Assembly: GCA_050248915.1 (NCBI GenBank)
Contig: JBFWRL010000005.1
Coordinates: 1-64,000 of the forward strand
DNA from: GCA-2770975 sp050248915
GTDB lineage: Bacteria > Cyanobacteriota > Sericytochromatia > UBA7694
Length of the DNA stretch: 64,000 bases
Reading direction: 5' to 3'
Part shown: one piece after another, positions 23,283-32,141 of the stretch
Layout: each line of letters begins with the position of its first letter
Numbering within the stretch: the first letter of the stretch is position 1
Position numbers and translations under genes: made by a program
Notes under the pieces: model-generated
Databases searched by the model: none
What the model was told of the DNA's origin: nothing
Seen by the model: the letters and a program-made list of their open reading frames with translations, nothing else

Positions 23283-24293
23283 ATGAGATACCGACTTTGG
23301 CTCACTGCTGTTCTGCTCCCGCTCTTGGCGGGTTGCAGTGCCTTATTGGAACGCCCTTCGCTGGAGCGTTATCAGGCTTATTTTACAGATTCAAAAACCC
23401 CACGCAAATCCTTTCAGCCCGGTCAGGTGCGCGTCACCTATTTGGGCACCACCTCTTTGCTTTTTTCCGATGGCCAGACCCAGATTTTGATTGATGGCTT
23501 TTTAACCCGGCCCGGCCCGGCTTGGCAATTGCCCTTTCGTAAGATCGAAACCGATCGCTACAAAGTGCGCGAATACCTGAAGCGTTTGCAAGTCGATAAA
23601 TTAGACGCCATTCTGGTTTTTCACTCTCATTACGATCACGCCATGGACGCACCTTACATTGCCTTGCAAACAGGTGCACAGGTCGTGGGCTCTGAATCTA
23701 CAGCATTTCTCTCAGAAGGCGAAGGCCTGAGCTGGCAGCAAATTGTCAAAGCCAAACCCTACAAAACCCTGAGTTACGGTGAGTTTAAAGTCACGCTGAT
23801 TCCCTCGCGCCACGTGGATTTGCCTTGGGTGGCCAATTTAACTGGCATGATGGGGGATATCGAAGCCCCCCTCAGGCAGCCAGCCGGCATGTTTGACTAC
23901 CGTGAGGGAGAGACCTATACCATTCATATCGCCCACCCCACAGGCACCGCCATGTTACACGGGGGCCATTTTATTCCCGGTGAACTCCAAGGTTGGAAAG
24001 CCGATGCCGTATTTCTCTGCACCCCTGGCCTGGATCGCCTCGGGGCCCAACAAGAAACCTTTTATCAGGAAGTGATTGCCCAAACCGGGGCGAAAACAAT
24101 TTACCCCGTACATTGGGATGATTTTTCGCTCTCTCTGGACGAGCCCCTGCAGCCCCTGCCGCGTGGGGCCGAGAACCTCGACGCAGCCATGGACTTTTTA
24201 ATCGCCAAAACCAAAGAAAACACAGCCTTGCGTCTGCATTTTCTCATGGCCTGGGAACAGATCGGCCTGTTTGAACCCACTGGCAAAAAATAA
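23283..24293 (+). CDS. MBL-fold metal-dependent hydrolase, putative lipoprotein
   Basis: A 336-residue protein. From the ATG at 23283 it opens with a classic lipoprotein signal (LWLTAVLLPLLAGCSA); a TTG at 23253 is also in frame but would precede the signal with ten extra residues. The metallo-beta-lactamase fold has VTYLGTTSLLFSDGQTQILI, the metal motif FHSHYDHAMD (HxHxDH), and later His residues in SRHVDLPW, HGGHFIPGE and YPVHWDDF. It would be a zinc- or iron-dependent hydrolase anchored in the envelope. Organisation is close to UlaG/PhnP-like phosphodiesterase branches, but the substrate is unknown. It ends 19 nt from the convergent outer-membrane gene. Confidence 0.82.
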   Translation: MRYRLWLTAVLLPLLAGCSALLERPSLERYQAYFTDSKTPRKSFQPGQVRVTYLGTTSLLFSDGQTQILIDGFLTRPGPAWQLPFRKIETDRYKVREYLKRLQVDKLDAILVFHSHYDHAMDAPYIALQTGAQVVGSESTAFLSEGEGLSWQQIVKAKPYKTLSYGEFKVTLIPSRHVDLPWVANLTGMMGDIEAPLRQPAGMFDYREGETYTIHIAHPTGTAMLHGGHFIPGELQGWKADAVFLCTPGLDRLGAQQETFYQEVIAQTGAKTIYPVHWDDFSLSLDEPLQPLPRGAENLDAAMDFLIAKTKENTALRLHFLMAWEQIGLFEPTGKK

Positions 24294-24312
24294 AGCCGAT
24301 CAGCTGGGCATG

Positions 24313-25167
24313 TTAAAACAACGATGTATTAATCCCAATTGATACCACCAAGAAATGCAACCAGTTTTGGGTATAACCGTCCCCTGAAAAATCTTTTTCG
24401 TCGGATTGCCCCACCGCTCCTCCGCCCAGATAGCGCAGATTGAGATAGGGATAATACTGATCACTGAGATTGACCCCCAGGCGCAGATTCGCATCCAGAA
24501 TCGCCCCAATCACCTCATTAGCACTGCCATTGAGGTAACTGACGGGCGCATAAAAACCATCAATTTCGCTGGCGTACCAAAAATGTTCACCCAAACGGTG
24601 ACGGGAGCGAAACTTAAGAATCGGCACAGGCCCAATATTGCGTTTGGACACCAATTGTTTGCCATCGAGAGATTCAAATTCAATCACAGCATCACGCAAT
24701 TGCAAAGAGGCCCCCACAGCCAACTCTTCAAACGGATCAGGATTAAAGTCGTAGAGATAACTGCCCCTAAAAAAAGGAAAATCATAGAGGTATTTCATGG
24801 CTGTGCCTTTGGCAAAGGAAATATTGTCTTGGGTAATATCTTGTGCCAAAACCGATTGAGAGGTCAAAGACAGGGGTTGGTACAAAAACACCAAGGTATG
24901 TTGGGGATTGAGCTGCAAATCCACACTGAATTTATTCACCGCAAAGAGGGTATCCTGTCCTCCCTGACGCAGATAGTCAAAATACGTATTGTTGCGACTG
25001 AATTGAATCTTATGATCCAGGACCGCCAAAAAACCACTTTCGATGCTGGCGCTCAAACGGGGGTATTTTTCCCAACCGGCTTCTTCCGCCTGCACAGGAT
25101 TCACGCCCCCCATATACATGCCCAAAGACAGACCCAAAGCAAAAAAAGACTGAAGACAGCGCCGCAT
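24313..25167 (-). CDS. Exported protein, probable outer-membrane beta-barrel
   Basis: A 284-residue protein with an N-terminal signal peptide (LQSFFALGLSLGMYMGG, cleavage near VQA-EEA). Then come many short amphipathic strands rich in Tyr, Phe and Leu (FAVNKFSVDLQLNPQHTLVF, FFRGSYLYDFNPDPFEEL, YYPYLNLRYLGGGAVGQ), and the chain ends in phenylalanine, as outer-membrane barrels do. About 12 strands are possible. I do not recognise the family. Convergent with the MBL lipoprotein; no operon partner. Confidence 0.65.
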   Translation of the reverse strand: MRRCLQSFFALGLSLGMYMGGVNPVQAEEAGWEKYPRLSASIESGFLAVLDHKIQFSRNNTYFDYLRQGGQDTLFAVNKFSVDLQLNPQHTLVFLYQPLSLTSQSVLAQDITQDNISFAKGTAMKYLYDFPFFRGSYLYDFNPDPFEELAVGASLQLRDAVIEFESLDGKQLVSKRNIGPVPILKFRSRHRLGEHFWYASEIDGFYAPVSYLNGSANEVIGAILDANLRLGVNLSDQYYPYLNLRYLGGGAVGQSDEKDFSGDGYTQNWLHFLVVSIGINTSLF

Positions 25168-25310
25168 AAGAATGACTCCTCATTTTAAAAAGATAGAATC
25201 AAATTAGCTTAATGGGGTATACAGGTCTGAAACAAGCCAATTGGATTGCGCAGTGCTCAGAGTGGGCTGTGATAAGATAGAGTCAACTTTAATCGATTGA
25301 AAGCCATGTT

Positions 25311-26786
25311 ATGAAACTTGAAACGCTGCTGCAGGAGCTAAATTGCAAACTGATTGGGGCTCCTAACATAGCCATCACCAGCCTCTGCTACGACTCTCGC
25401 AAGGCAGAACCGGGTTCACTTTATGCCTGTTTACCCGGCACCAAGACCGATGGCCATCAATTTATTCTCCAGGCCCAAAGACAGGGAGCCATAGCTATTC
25501 TCTGCCAAAGCGACTGGCTCCAGAGCCACCCCCCACAAAACGGCTCAGACTTGACCTGGATTGGCGTGGACGACACCCGAGCCGCGCTGGCTGAAATCGC
25601 TGCAGCGTTTTACGCTTACCCCTCTCGTCGACTCGCCTTGGTGGGGGTCACGGGCACCAATGGCAAAACCACCACCAGCCACTTAATTCGCTCTCTGCTT
25701 GAAAAAGCAGACCGGCCCACAGGCCTGCTGGGAACCCTGGGCTGCTTTTTTAAAGACCAAGAAATCCCCACCGGTTTCACCACCCCATTTGCCCCTGAAT
25801 TGCAGCAAATTTTGGCCCAGATGCAAAGAGCGGGGGCAAAAGCTGTGGCCATGGAATGCTCCTCTCATGCCCTGGAACAGCACCGCTTGGATGCGTTGGA
25901 GTTTGAATGTGCCCTCTTTACAAATCTGACCCAGGATCATCTCGATTACCACGGCGATATGCAAACCTACGCAGCGGCCAAACAAATTTTGTTTGAAAAA
26001 CTGCTCAAACCTACGGGCACAGCCCTGCTCAACGCCGACGATCCACAATCGGAAAGTTATGCAGGCATTAGCCGGGGCAAGGTCATCCGCTATGGCCTCT
26101 CCCCCCAAGCGGATCTGCGCGCCAGCGATCCCGATTATGGCTTGGCGGGTGTGTCTTATACCCTGCACTGGCAAGGCCAAACCCACCGGGTCGAATTGGC
26201 TTTGCCAGGCCATTACAATATTCTCAACTCCCTGGCAGCATTGGGAGCGGGCCTGGTTCTCGGGCTGGATTTGGAAACCCAAATTCACACGCTCAAATCC
26301 CTGCCGGGGGTTCCAGGCAGATTGGAAGTGGTCACAAAGACCGATCACCCCTTCACGGTTTTGGTGGACTACGCCCACACACCCGATAGCCTGCAAAACG
26401 TCTTGGCCACGGCGCGGCAATTCACCCCATCACGTTTGCTCTGTGTCTTTGGCTGCGGGGGCGATCGCGACAAGAGCAAACGCCCCCAAATGGGAGCCAT
26501 TGCCTCAGAACTGGCTGATTTCAGCTGGGTCACATCCGACAATCCGCGCAGCGAAGCCCCCGAAGCCATTTTGGCGGATATTCTGGCAGGGATCGCCTTG
26601 CGGAGCAAAGTTGAACATGAAGTGGATCGCCAAAAGGCGATTGAAAAAGCCCTGGCCACCGCTCGGCCCGGCGATGTCGTGATCATTGCGGGCAAAGGAC
26701 ACGAAAGCTATCAGATCTTTCAAGATCGCACCATTCATTTTGACGATCGCGAAGTGGCGCGCCACTGGCTGGAAAGGAACCCATAA
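25311..26786 (+). CDS. murE: UDP-N-acetylmuramoyl-tripeptide synthetase MurE, meso-DAP type
   Basis: A 491-residue Mur ligase. It adds the third amino acid to UDP-MurNAc-L-Ala-D-Glu in the cytoplasm. The N-terminal UDP-binding domain has ITSLCYDSRKAEPGSLYACL, the ATP site is GVTGTNGKTTTSHLIRSLLE, then FTNLTQDHLDYHGDMQTYAA (containing the Lys that is carboxylated in the family further on) and the C-terminal domain VLVDYAHTPDSLQNVL. The amino-acid motif reads SDNPRSE; DNPR is the known marker for meso-diaminopimelate rather than lysine, so the wall is of the Gram-negative type. A TAAGAT -10 lies at 25273-25278. The next gene begins 4 nt after the stop. Confidence 0.95.
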   Translation: MKLETLLQELNCKLIGAPNIAITSLCYDSRKAEPGSLYACLPGTKTDGHQFILQAQRQGAIAILCQSDWLQSHPPQNGSDLTWIGVDDTRAALAEIAAAFYAYPSRRLALVGVTGTNGKTTTSHLIRSLLEKADRPTGLLGTLGCFFKDQEIPTGFTTPFAPELQQILAQMQRAGAKAVAMECSSHALEQHRLDALEFECALFTNLTQDHLDYHGDMQTYAAAKQILFEKLLKPTGTALLNADDPQSESYAGISRGKVIRYGLSPQADLRASDPDYGLAGVSYTLHWQGQTHRVELALPGHYNILNSLAALGAGLVLGLDLETQIHTLKSLPGVPGRLEVVTKTDHPFTVLVDYAHTPDSLQNVLATARQFTPSRLLCVFGCGGDRDKSKRPQMGAIASELADFSWVTSDNPRSEAPEAILADILAGIALRSKVEHEVDRQKAIEKALATARPGDVVIIAGKGHESYQIFQDRTIHFDDREVARHWLERNP

Positions 26787-26789
26787 GCC

Positions 26790-27962
26790 ATGCCTGTATC
26801 CTTGATTCACAGAGCCATCCGGCTCAAACAACAATTGGCGGACTTTGGCCGTGAGAAATTTGCGGAAGTGTATCGCCAAGCCCAAGCCCAACTCTATCCA
26901 GCCCAAATAGAACTCAGTGAAGACGAACGCCTGGCCTTTGATACTTGGTTTGTGCTCGAATATATTTTACCCGACCACCGCACTGTGCTCTCACATTTTC
27001 TCGAAGTTTGGGAAGATGGGGCGGATTTGGTGATCGCCGAGCAATGGCATATGGTGATCCAAGGCATTTTTCAGGTGCGCCAGATCTTGGCTCACAACCA
27101 TTTTGAATTGTTTAATTTGGTTAACGAAGTAAGTTACACCGTGGCCAGCAATCCCGACTCCCCTCTGCCACTGGAAAAAGGGGAATATATTGCGGCCCGA
27201 ATCTTGCCCTTTCAAGATCACCATCTCTTTGTCGGCACCATCGATCGCCTGCCCACACGCAAAAAAAACGAGCTCTATGAATTGGTGGCCGAAATTCAAT
27301 TGCAAAACCCGCGGATGGCATTTATCGACAACAAAGATCGGATTGAGCAGGCTTACCGCATCCAATTAGATGAATACCAGGATTTCGTCTCCTTTTTTGG
27401 CTCTGATGAAGTCATTCTCAATGGCACCGAACTGCCCGAAAAAATGCGGGAATTTTACCATTACCGCTATTTTCAAAAGCGCAGCCAAGAGACGGGTGCG
27501 ACCATTGCCCGGGCCTTTCAGGAAAAATACCACCAATTGCCTCCTTCCCCCAGCTTTGACTTTTTGCCTGATCTCGAAAGCCAAGAAAACCTGGGACTGA
27601 TCTACGACAAAACCGAAGGCATGGTCTTTTTATTGCAATATGGCCGTTTCCGCGAGATTTTTTCGCGATCAGATTTTAAGAAGATCAAAAACTGGCGGCA
27701 AGTCGTTCAGGGCTACCTTGAAGATCCCGCGATCTCTTCACTGCCGTTTAAACGCATGGGCAAAGAGTTTCCCGAAAATACCGAGGCTGTGTTTAAAGCT
27801 CTGCTCAAGCGCAAACACTTCTCAATGGAAGACGATCTGCTGTTTTTGATCAAACATTACAAACCCATGGAGGTCATGACTCACCTCACCCCAGCGATCA
27901 TCCCTTCTCTGGTCAAAAGCAAAACCTTTCTTAAATCTCTCAAAACCGGGAGCAAATGGTAA
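26790..27962 (+). CDS. Hypothetical protein in the murE operon
   Basis: A 390-residue soluble protein that I do not recognise. It has no signal peptide or membrane segment. It is rich in aromatic and acidic residues, with recognisable but unassigned stretches FDTWFVLEYILPDHRTVLS, NELYELVAEIQLQNPRMAF and a C-terminal basic tail. The two-part layout (about 1-180 and 200-390) resembles plain SEC-C-type or nucleic-acid-associated bacterial proteins, but no motif supports this. It sits 3 nt after murE and 3 nt before the esterase, so all three are one transcript and probably translationally coupled. Confidence 0.75.
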   Translation: MPVSLIHRAIRLKQQLADFGREKFAEVYRQAQAQLYPAQIELSEDERLAFDTWFVLEYILPDHRTVLSHFLEVWEDGADLVIAEQWHMVIQGIFQVRQILAHNHFELFNLVNEVSYTVASNPDSPLPLEKGEYIAARILPFQDHHLFVGTIDRLPTRKKNELYELVAEIQLQNPRMAFIDNKDRIEQAYRIQLDEYQDFVSFFGSDEVILNGTELPEKMREFYHYRYFQKRSQETGATIARAFQEKYHQLPPSPSFDFLPDLESQENLGLIYDKTEGMVFLLQYGRFREIFSRSDFKKIKNWRQVVQGYLEDPAISSLPFKRMGKEFPENTEAVFKALLKRKHFSMEDDLLFLIKHYKPMEVMTHLTPAIIPSLVKSKTFLKSLKTGSKW

Positions 27963-27965
27963 TCC

Positions 27966-28964
27966 ATGGACGTTGAAATTTGTTTTAAAGAGACCCTCAG
28001 CAAACGCATTCTGCGCCTGACGCGCTTTATTTGTCGTCACCGGGGCGTACACTACAGCGATGAAGAATCTATGCCTCGCCGGATCCGGCACGAGGGTGAA
28101 AATACCGCCCTGACATTTTTACAACCCGCCCCTGCCCAGACCCATCTGGTCGGCGATATCCGCCTACACCGCCAGTTTTATTCGCGTCACCTCGAATTTG
28201 AGCGCAGCGTGGTTGTCTATCTGCCCCCAAGCTACAAGACCCACCCTTATAAACGCTACCCCGTTTTGTACATGCACGATGGCAATAATGTCTTTGATCC
28301 ACGCACCTCTTTTGCAGGCGTCTCTTGGGAAGTTAACGATACCGTTGAAAGATTGGTTAAAGAAGAAAAGCTCGAAGAGGTCATTGTGGTGGGGATTTAC
28401 AATACCCCCGCCCGGCTCTACGAATACACCTGGACCCCCATGAACCTCGATGGCGAACATATGCAGGGGGGGCACGGCAAAAAATACGCCCGCTTTTTGG
28501 TGCGGGAACTCAAGCAATTTATCGACAAAGAGTACCGCACCCTCACGGATCGTCAAAATACGGCGATCATGGGCTCATCTTTGGGAGGCCTGATCAATTT
28601 TTATATCGGTCGCCATTACTCCGATGTCTTTGGAAAAATTGCGATCATGTCTCCCTCTTTTTGGTGGGGCAACGGCATTGCCTATAAACACGCCCAAAAT
28701 TACCCGCAGGATCTCAAGATCTGGATGGATATCGGGATCTATGAATGTGGCTCCCACCAGCCCAAGGCCAACGAATACATTCTCAGACAGACCCGCATGA
28801 TGCGCGAAGCCCTGCTCAAACAGGGCTACCAAGAAAACGCCAATCTGCGCTATTTTGAAGATCCCCACGGCCACCACAACGAATACTCTTGGGGAAAACG
28901 ATTGCATCGGCCCCTGCTGTTCTTTTTTGGCAAAGATCAAAAATCTGCAGATCTTTCTGCTTGA
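27966..28964 (+). CDS. Alpha/beta hydrolase, esterase D-type
   Basis: A 332-residue protein. The first 70 residues are basic and do not belong to the esterase domain. From about residue 75 it matches the Esterase (PF00756-like) family: SVVVYLPPSYKTHPYKRYP, VLYMHDGNNVFDP, the nucleophile elbow IMGSSLGGLINFY (Ser in GSSLGG) and the Asp and His regions MDIGIYECGS and HHNEYSW near the C-terminus. It would hydrolyse an ester, possibly of a carbohydrate or an iron chelator as in relatives. There is no signal peptide. It is the last gene of the murE operon. Substrate unknown. Confidence 0.82.
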   Translation: MDVEICFKETLSKRILRLTRFICRHRGVHYSDEESMPRRIRHEGENTALTFLQPAPAQTHLVGDIRLHRQFYSRHLEFERSVVVYLPPSYKTHPYKRYPVLYMHDGNNVFDPRTSFAGVSWEVNDTVERLVKEEKLEEVIVVGIYNTPARLYEYTWTPMNLDGEHMQGGHGKKYARFLVRELKQFIDKEYRTLTDRQNTAIMGSSLGGLINFYIGRHYSDVFGKIAIMSPSFWWGNGIAYKHAQNYPQDLKIWMDIGIYECGSHQPKANEYILRQTRMMREALLKQGYQENANLRYFEDPHGHHNEYSWGKRLHRPLLFFFGKDQKSADLSA

Positions 28965-29247
28965 AAAAGCACTGCGATCTGCACCGATCGAATTAACATC
29001 TGCGAAGATTCCCGGTAAACTGAGTCAAGGATACGCAATCTCAGCTTACTGGTTTTCACCTGTGAGGTAGCTTGCGTTGGCGTTGAATGCGTCTATTGGG
29101 CAGTTTTGCACTGCTTCGCACACGTACTCAGATTGTATCCCGCACAACTGCAACTATCCTGAAACCTGTCACCTTTAAACCGTGGCGTTCTGGTTTCTTC
29201 TGGTAAGCGGAATTCAAAAACTGGTGAATTATGAAAGGAATTACGAC
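28965..29247 (+). promoter_or_regulatory. Promoter and long 5' leader of the rpsB operon
   Basis: TTAACA (28993-28998), a 17-nt spacer and TAAACT (29016-29021), the -10 preceded by CCCGG. Transcription from about 29028 would give a leader of some 220 nt before rpsB. This length is typical of ribosomal-protein leaders that carry autoregulatory structure, but I could not fold a convincing binding site by eye. Confidence 0.5.
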
Positions 29248-30159
29248 ATGAGCGTCGTTTCAATGAAACAATTGTTGGAGGCCGGTGTACACTTCGGCCA
29301 CCAAACCCGTCGCTGGAACCCCAAGATGAAGCGCTTCATCTTTGATGAGCGCAATGGTATCTACATCATCGACTTGCAGAAAACCATGCACCAACTCAAC
29401 GAGGTCTATGACGAAGTTAAACGTCGGGCCCAAGATGGTCAACGGATTCTGTTTATTGGCACCAAAAAACAGGCCAAAGAATCGATCATGGAAGAAGCAG
29501 ATCGCTGCGGAATGCCCCACGTCAGCCACCGCTGGCTCGGCGGCATGCTCACCAATTTCAGCACGATTCAAAAGCGCGTGAACTACCTCAAAGACCTGCA
29601 AAAACAGGAAAATGAAGGCGAATTCGAAAAACGCACAAAAAAAGAAGCCCTGAACCTGCGCCGCAAAATGGAAAAGCTGGATCGGGTCCTTGGTGGGATC
29701 GTCAATATGAATGAACTGCCTGACGCCGTTTATATCGTTGACCCCAAAAAAGAATATATCGCCGTTGAAGAAGCCCGCAAACTGGGTATCCCCATCATTG
29801 GCATCGTCGACACCAACTGTGACCCCGATGTGATTGATTACCCCATTCCTGCCAACGATGATGCGATCAAAGCCGTGCGCTTGATCTCCTCACTGATGGC
29901 CAATGCCGTGCTCGAAGGCCGCAGTATGGCCAAAGACGTGGAAGATGCCATGATGGCCCAGGCCGCCTTGGCTGCCCAGCACGCCGAAGCACCTGCCGCT
30001 GAAGAAGGTGCAGCTATTGAAGCCGCTCCCGCTGAAGCCGCTCCCGCTGAATCTGCGGCCCCCGCTGTTGAAGCGCCCGTGGCTGAAGAGGCTCCCGTTG
30101 AAGAAACAGTTGTAGAAGCAGCTGTTGAAGCCGATGCAGCGGTTGTGGGTCAGGTCTAA
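29248..30159 (+). CDS. rpsB: 30S ribosomal protein S2 with acidic Ala/Glu-rich tail
   Basis: About 303 residues from the ATG at 29248 (AAAGGA upstream; the frame is open further up but the family starts here). The core reads MKQLLEAGVHFGHQTRRWNP, KRFIFDERNGIYIIDLQKT, HRWLGGMLTNFSTIQKRV and IGIVDTNCDPDVIDYPIPAN, all standard for S2. Residues about 240-303 are a repetitive, negatively charged tail of Ala, Pro, Glu and Val that most S2 proteins lack. It is the first gene of a classic rpsB-tsf-pyrH-frr-cdsA operon. S2 sits on the body of the small subunit and helps bind S1. Confidence 0.97.
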   Translation: MSVVSMKQLLEAGVHFGHQTRRWNPKMKRFIFDERNGIYIIDLQKTMHQLNEVYDEVKRRAQDGQRILFIGTKKQAKESIMEEADRCGMPHVSHRWLGGMLTNFSTIQKRVNYLKDLQKQENEGEFEKRTKKEALNLRRKMEKLDRVLGGIVNMNELPDAVYIVDPKKEYIAVEEARKLGIPIIGIVDTNCDPDVIDYPIPANDDAIKAVRLISSLMANAVLEGRSMAKDVEDAMMAQAALAAQHAEAPAAEEGAAIEAAPAEAAPAESAAPAVEAPVAEEAPVEETVVEAAVEADAAVVGQV

Positions 30160-30193
30160 ACCTCCCCCCGCTTAAGTAAAGAAAGGATAGATC

Positions 30194-30790
30194 ATGAGTA
30201 TTTCTGCTGAAATGGTAAAAACCCTGCGTGAAAAAACCGGGGTAGGAATGATGGAATGCAAAAAAGCATTGCTCGAAACCGAAGGTGATCTGGAAAAAGC
30301 CCAGGAATATCTGCGCAAGAAAGGGCTGGCCGACGCGGCCAAGCGGGGGGATCGCACCACCGCTGAAGGCCTGATCGAAGCCTATATTCACATGGGTGGC
30401 CAGATTGGCGTGATGCTGGAATTAAATTGTGAGACCGACTTCGTCGCTCGCAACGACAATTTTAAAGCCCTCGCCAAAGATATCGCCATGCATATCGCTG
30501 CCAGCAACCCCCTGTATGTCAGCAAAGAAGAAGTCCCAGCCGATCTGGTCACCAAAGAAAAAGAAATTCTGATGGCCCAGCCCGATATGGCTTCCAAGCC
30601 CGAAAATGTGCGTGAAAAGATTATCGAAGGCCGGATCGAGAAATTCTATGAGCAAATTTGCTTATTGAACCAGCCTTTCGTCAAAGATCCTTCCCTGAAA
30701 ATTGGCGATCTGGTCAACAAATCCATTTCGACCATCGGTGAAAAGATCCTGGTGAAACGCTTTACCCGTTTCTCCGTTGGCGAGAACTAA
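30194..30790 (+). CDS. tsf: Elongation factor Ts
   Basis: A 198-residue EF-Ts of the short type found in cyanobacteria, Thermus and chloroplasts. The N-terminal UBA-like domain has VKTLREKTGVGMMECKKALL; the core contains GLIEAYIHMGGQIGVMLELN and CETDFVARND, where the TDFVA-type contact exchanges GDP on EF-Tu. The C-terminal dimer half is mostly absent compared with the E. coli protein, which is normal for this type. AAAGGA is placed upstream. Second gene of the operon, 5 nt before pyrH. Confidence 0.97.
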   Translation: MSISAEMVKTLREKTGVGMMECKKALLETEGDLEKAQEYLRKKGLADAAKRGDRTTAEGLIEAYIHMGGQIGVMLELNCETDFVARNDNFKALAKDIAMHIAASNPLYVSKEEVPADLVTKEKEILMAQPDMASKPENVREKIIEGRIEKFYEQICLLNQPFVKDPSLKIGDLVNKSISTIGEKILVKRFTRFSVGEN

Positions 30791-30795
30791 ACCCC

Positions 30796-31566
30796 ATGCC
30801 CACTCCTGCGTCTGATCTGACAGCAAGCCCGGCCACCGTGTCTGGCAAACCCGTGTTTAAACGGGTCCTGATCAAACTGAGTGGCGAGGCCCTGATGGGA
30901 AACCGGGGCTACGGAATTGACCCTGCGGTGGTTCGTTCCGTGGCCCTCCAAATCAGAGCTGTTGTCTCTCATGGAGTGGGTGTCTCCGTGGTGGTGGGAG
31001 GTGGCAACATCTTCCGCGGGCTCGCTGGCAGCGCAGCTGGCATGGACCGCACCACGGCGGACACGGTGGGCATGCTTGCAACCGTTATGAATGCATTGAC
31101 CTTGCAAGACTCCCTCGAAAAAGAAGGCATTATCACCCGCGTGCAGACAGCCATTGAAATGAGCAAGGTTGCCGAGCCGTTCATTCGCCGCAAGGCCATT
31201 CGGCACCTCGAAAAGGGCCGCGTCGTGATCTTTGCAGCAGGCACCGGCAATCCGTATTTTTCAACAGATACCGGAGCAGCCCTGCGCGCAGCAGAAATCA
31301 ATGCCGACGTCATTTTTAAAGCCACCAAAGTCGATGGGGTCTATACCAGTGATCCCGTCACCAATCCCGATGCCGTGCGTTATACCCAGATCTCGTATAT
31401 GGACGTAATCAAACAGGGCATCAAAGTTATGGACACCACAGCCATCTCTCTTTGCATGGAAAACAGTATTCCCATTCTGGTTTTCAGACTTGAAGACGAA
31501 AATATGGAACGTGCCATTATGGGTGAACCTGTTGGCACCTTGGTAGGAGGAAAAGAAAATGAGTGA
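30796..31566 (+). CDS. pyrH: Uridylate kinase
   Basis: A 256-residue UMP kinase of the amino-acid kinase fold. It phosphorylates UMP to UDP. Residues 1-20 are a variable extension; then VLIKLSGEALMGNRGYGIDP, VVVGGGNIFRGLAGSAAGMD, DTVGMLATVMNALTLQD, the FAAGTGNPYFSTDTGAALRA motif and FKATKVDGVYTSDP follow, all strongly conserved. It begins 5 nt after tsf and its last 8 bases overlap frr, so translation is coupled. Confidence 0.97.
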   Translation: MPTPASDLTASPATVSGKPVFKRVLIKLSGEALMGNRGYGIDPAVVRSVALQIRAVVSHGVGVSVVVGGGNIFRGLAGSAAGMDRTTADTVGMLATVMNALTLQDSLEKEGIITRVQTAIEMSKVAEPFIRRKAIRHLEKGRVVIFAAGTGNPYFSTDTGAALRAAEINADVIFKATKVDGVYTSDPVTNPDAVRYTQISYMDVIKQGIKVMDTTAISLCMENSIPILVFRLEDENMERAIMGEPVGTLVGGKENE

Positions 31567-32137
31567 AGATCTTGAAGAAGAAGCCCTTTCAATTCAATTA
31601 GAAGCCGAAGAAAAAATGGAGAAATCCATTCAGAGTATTCGGATTGAGTTTCAATCGATTCGGACCGGCCGGGCCAATCCAGCCTTGCTCAACCGCATTC
31701 ACGTGGAGTATTATGGCGCACCGACGCCCCTGCAACAATTGGCCTCTATTTCGGTGCCTGAACCCCGAATGCTGGTGATACAACCCTTCGACAAAAGTGC
31801 CTTGCAAGAGATCGACAAAGCCATTCAAAAGTCGGATTTGGGCATTGCTCCCAACAACGATGGCAAAGTCATTCGTCTGAATATACCACCTTTAACCGAA
31901 GAGCGCCGCCGGGACTTTGTCAAATTGGCAAAAAAGATCGCAGAAGAGGGCAAAGTGGCTGTGCGCAATGTGCGCCGCGATGCCAACGACCAGATCAAAA
32001 AGCTCGAAAAAGACAAACACCTGCCCCAGGATCAATCTAAAGACTATCAAGAGCAATTGCAAAAATTGACCGATCGCTTTATTGATCTTTTGGATAAAGT
32101 GGCTTTGGAAAAAGAAGCAGAGATTATGGAACATTGA
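31559..32137 (+). CDS. frr: Ribosome recycling factor
   Basis: A 192-residue RRF, which together with EF-G splits the post-termination ribosome. Family markers are RTGRANPALLNRIHVEYYGA, TPLQQLASISVPEPRMLVI, LGIAPNNDGKVIRLNIPPLT and EERRRDFVKLAKKIAEEGKV, then VRNVRRDANDQIKK. Its start overlaps pyrH by 8 nt, with AGGAGG located inside the pyrH end just upstream. An extra 10 or so acidic residues precede the usual start of the family. Confidence 0.96.
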   Translation: MSEDLEEEALSIQLEAEEKMEKSIQSIRIEFQSIRTGRANPALLNRIHVEYYGAPTPLQQLASISVPEPRMLVIQPFDKSALQEIDKAIQKSDLGIAPNNDGKVIRLNIPPLTEERRRDFVKLAKKIAEEGKVAVRNVRRDANDQIKKLEKDKHLPQDQSKDYQEQLQKLTDRFIDLLDKVALEKEAEIMEH

Positions 32138-32141
32138 TCGC

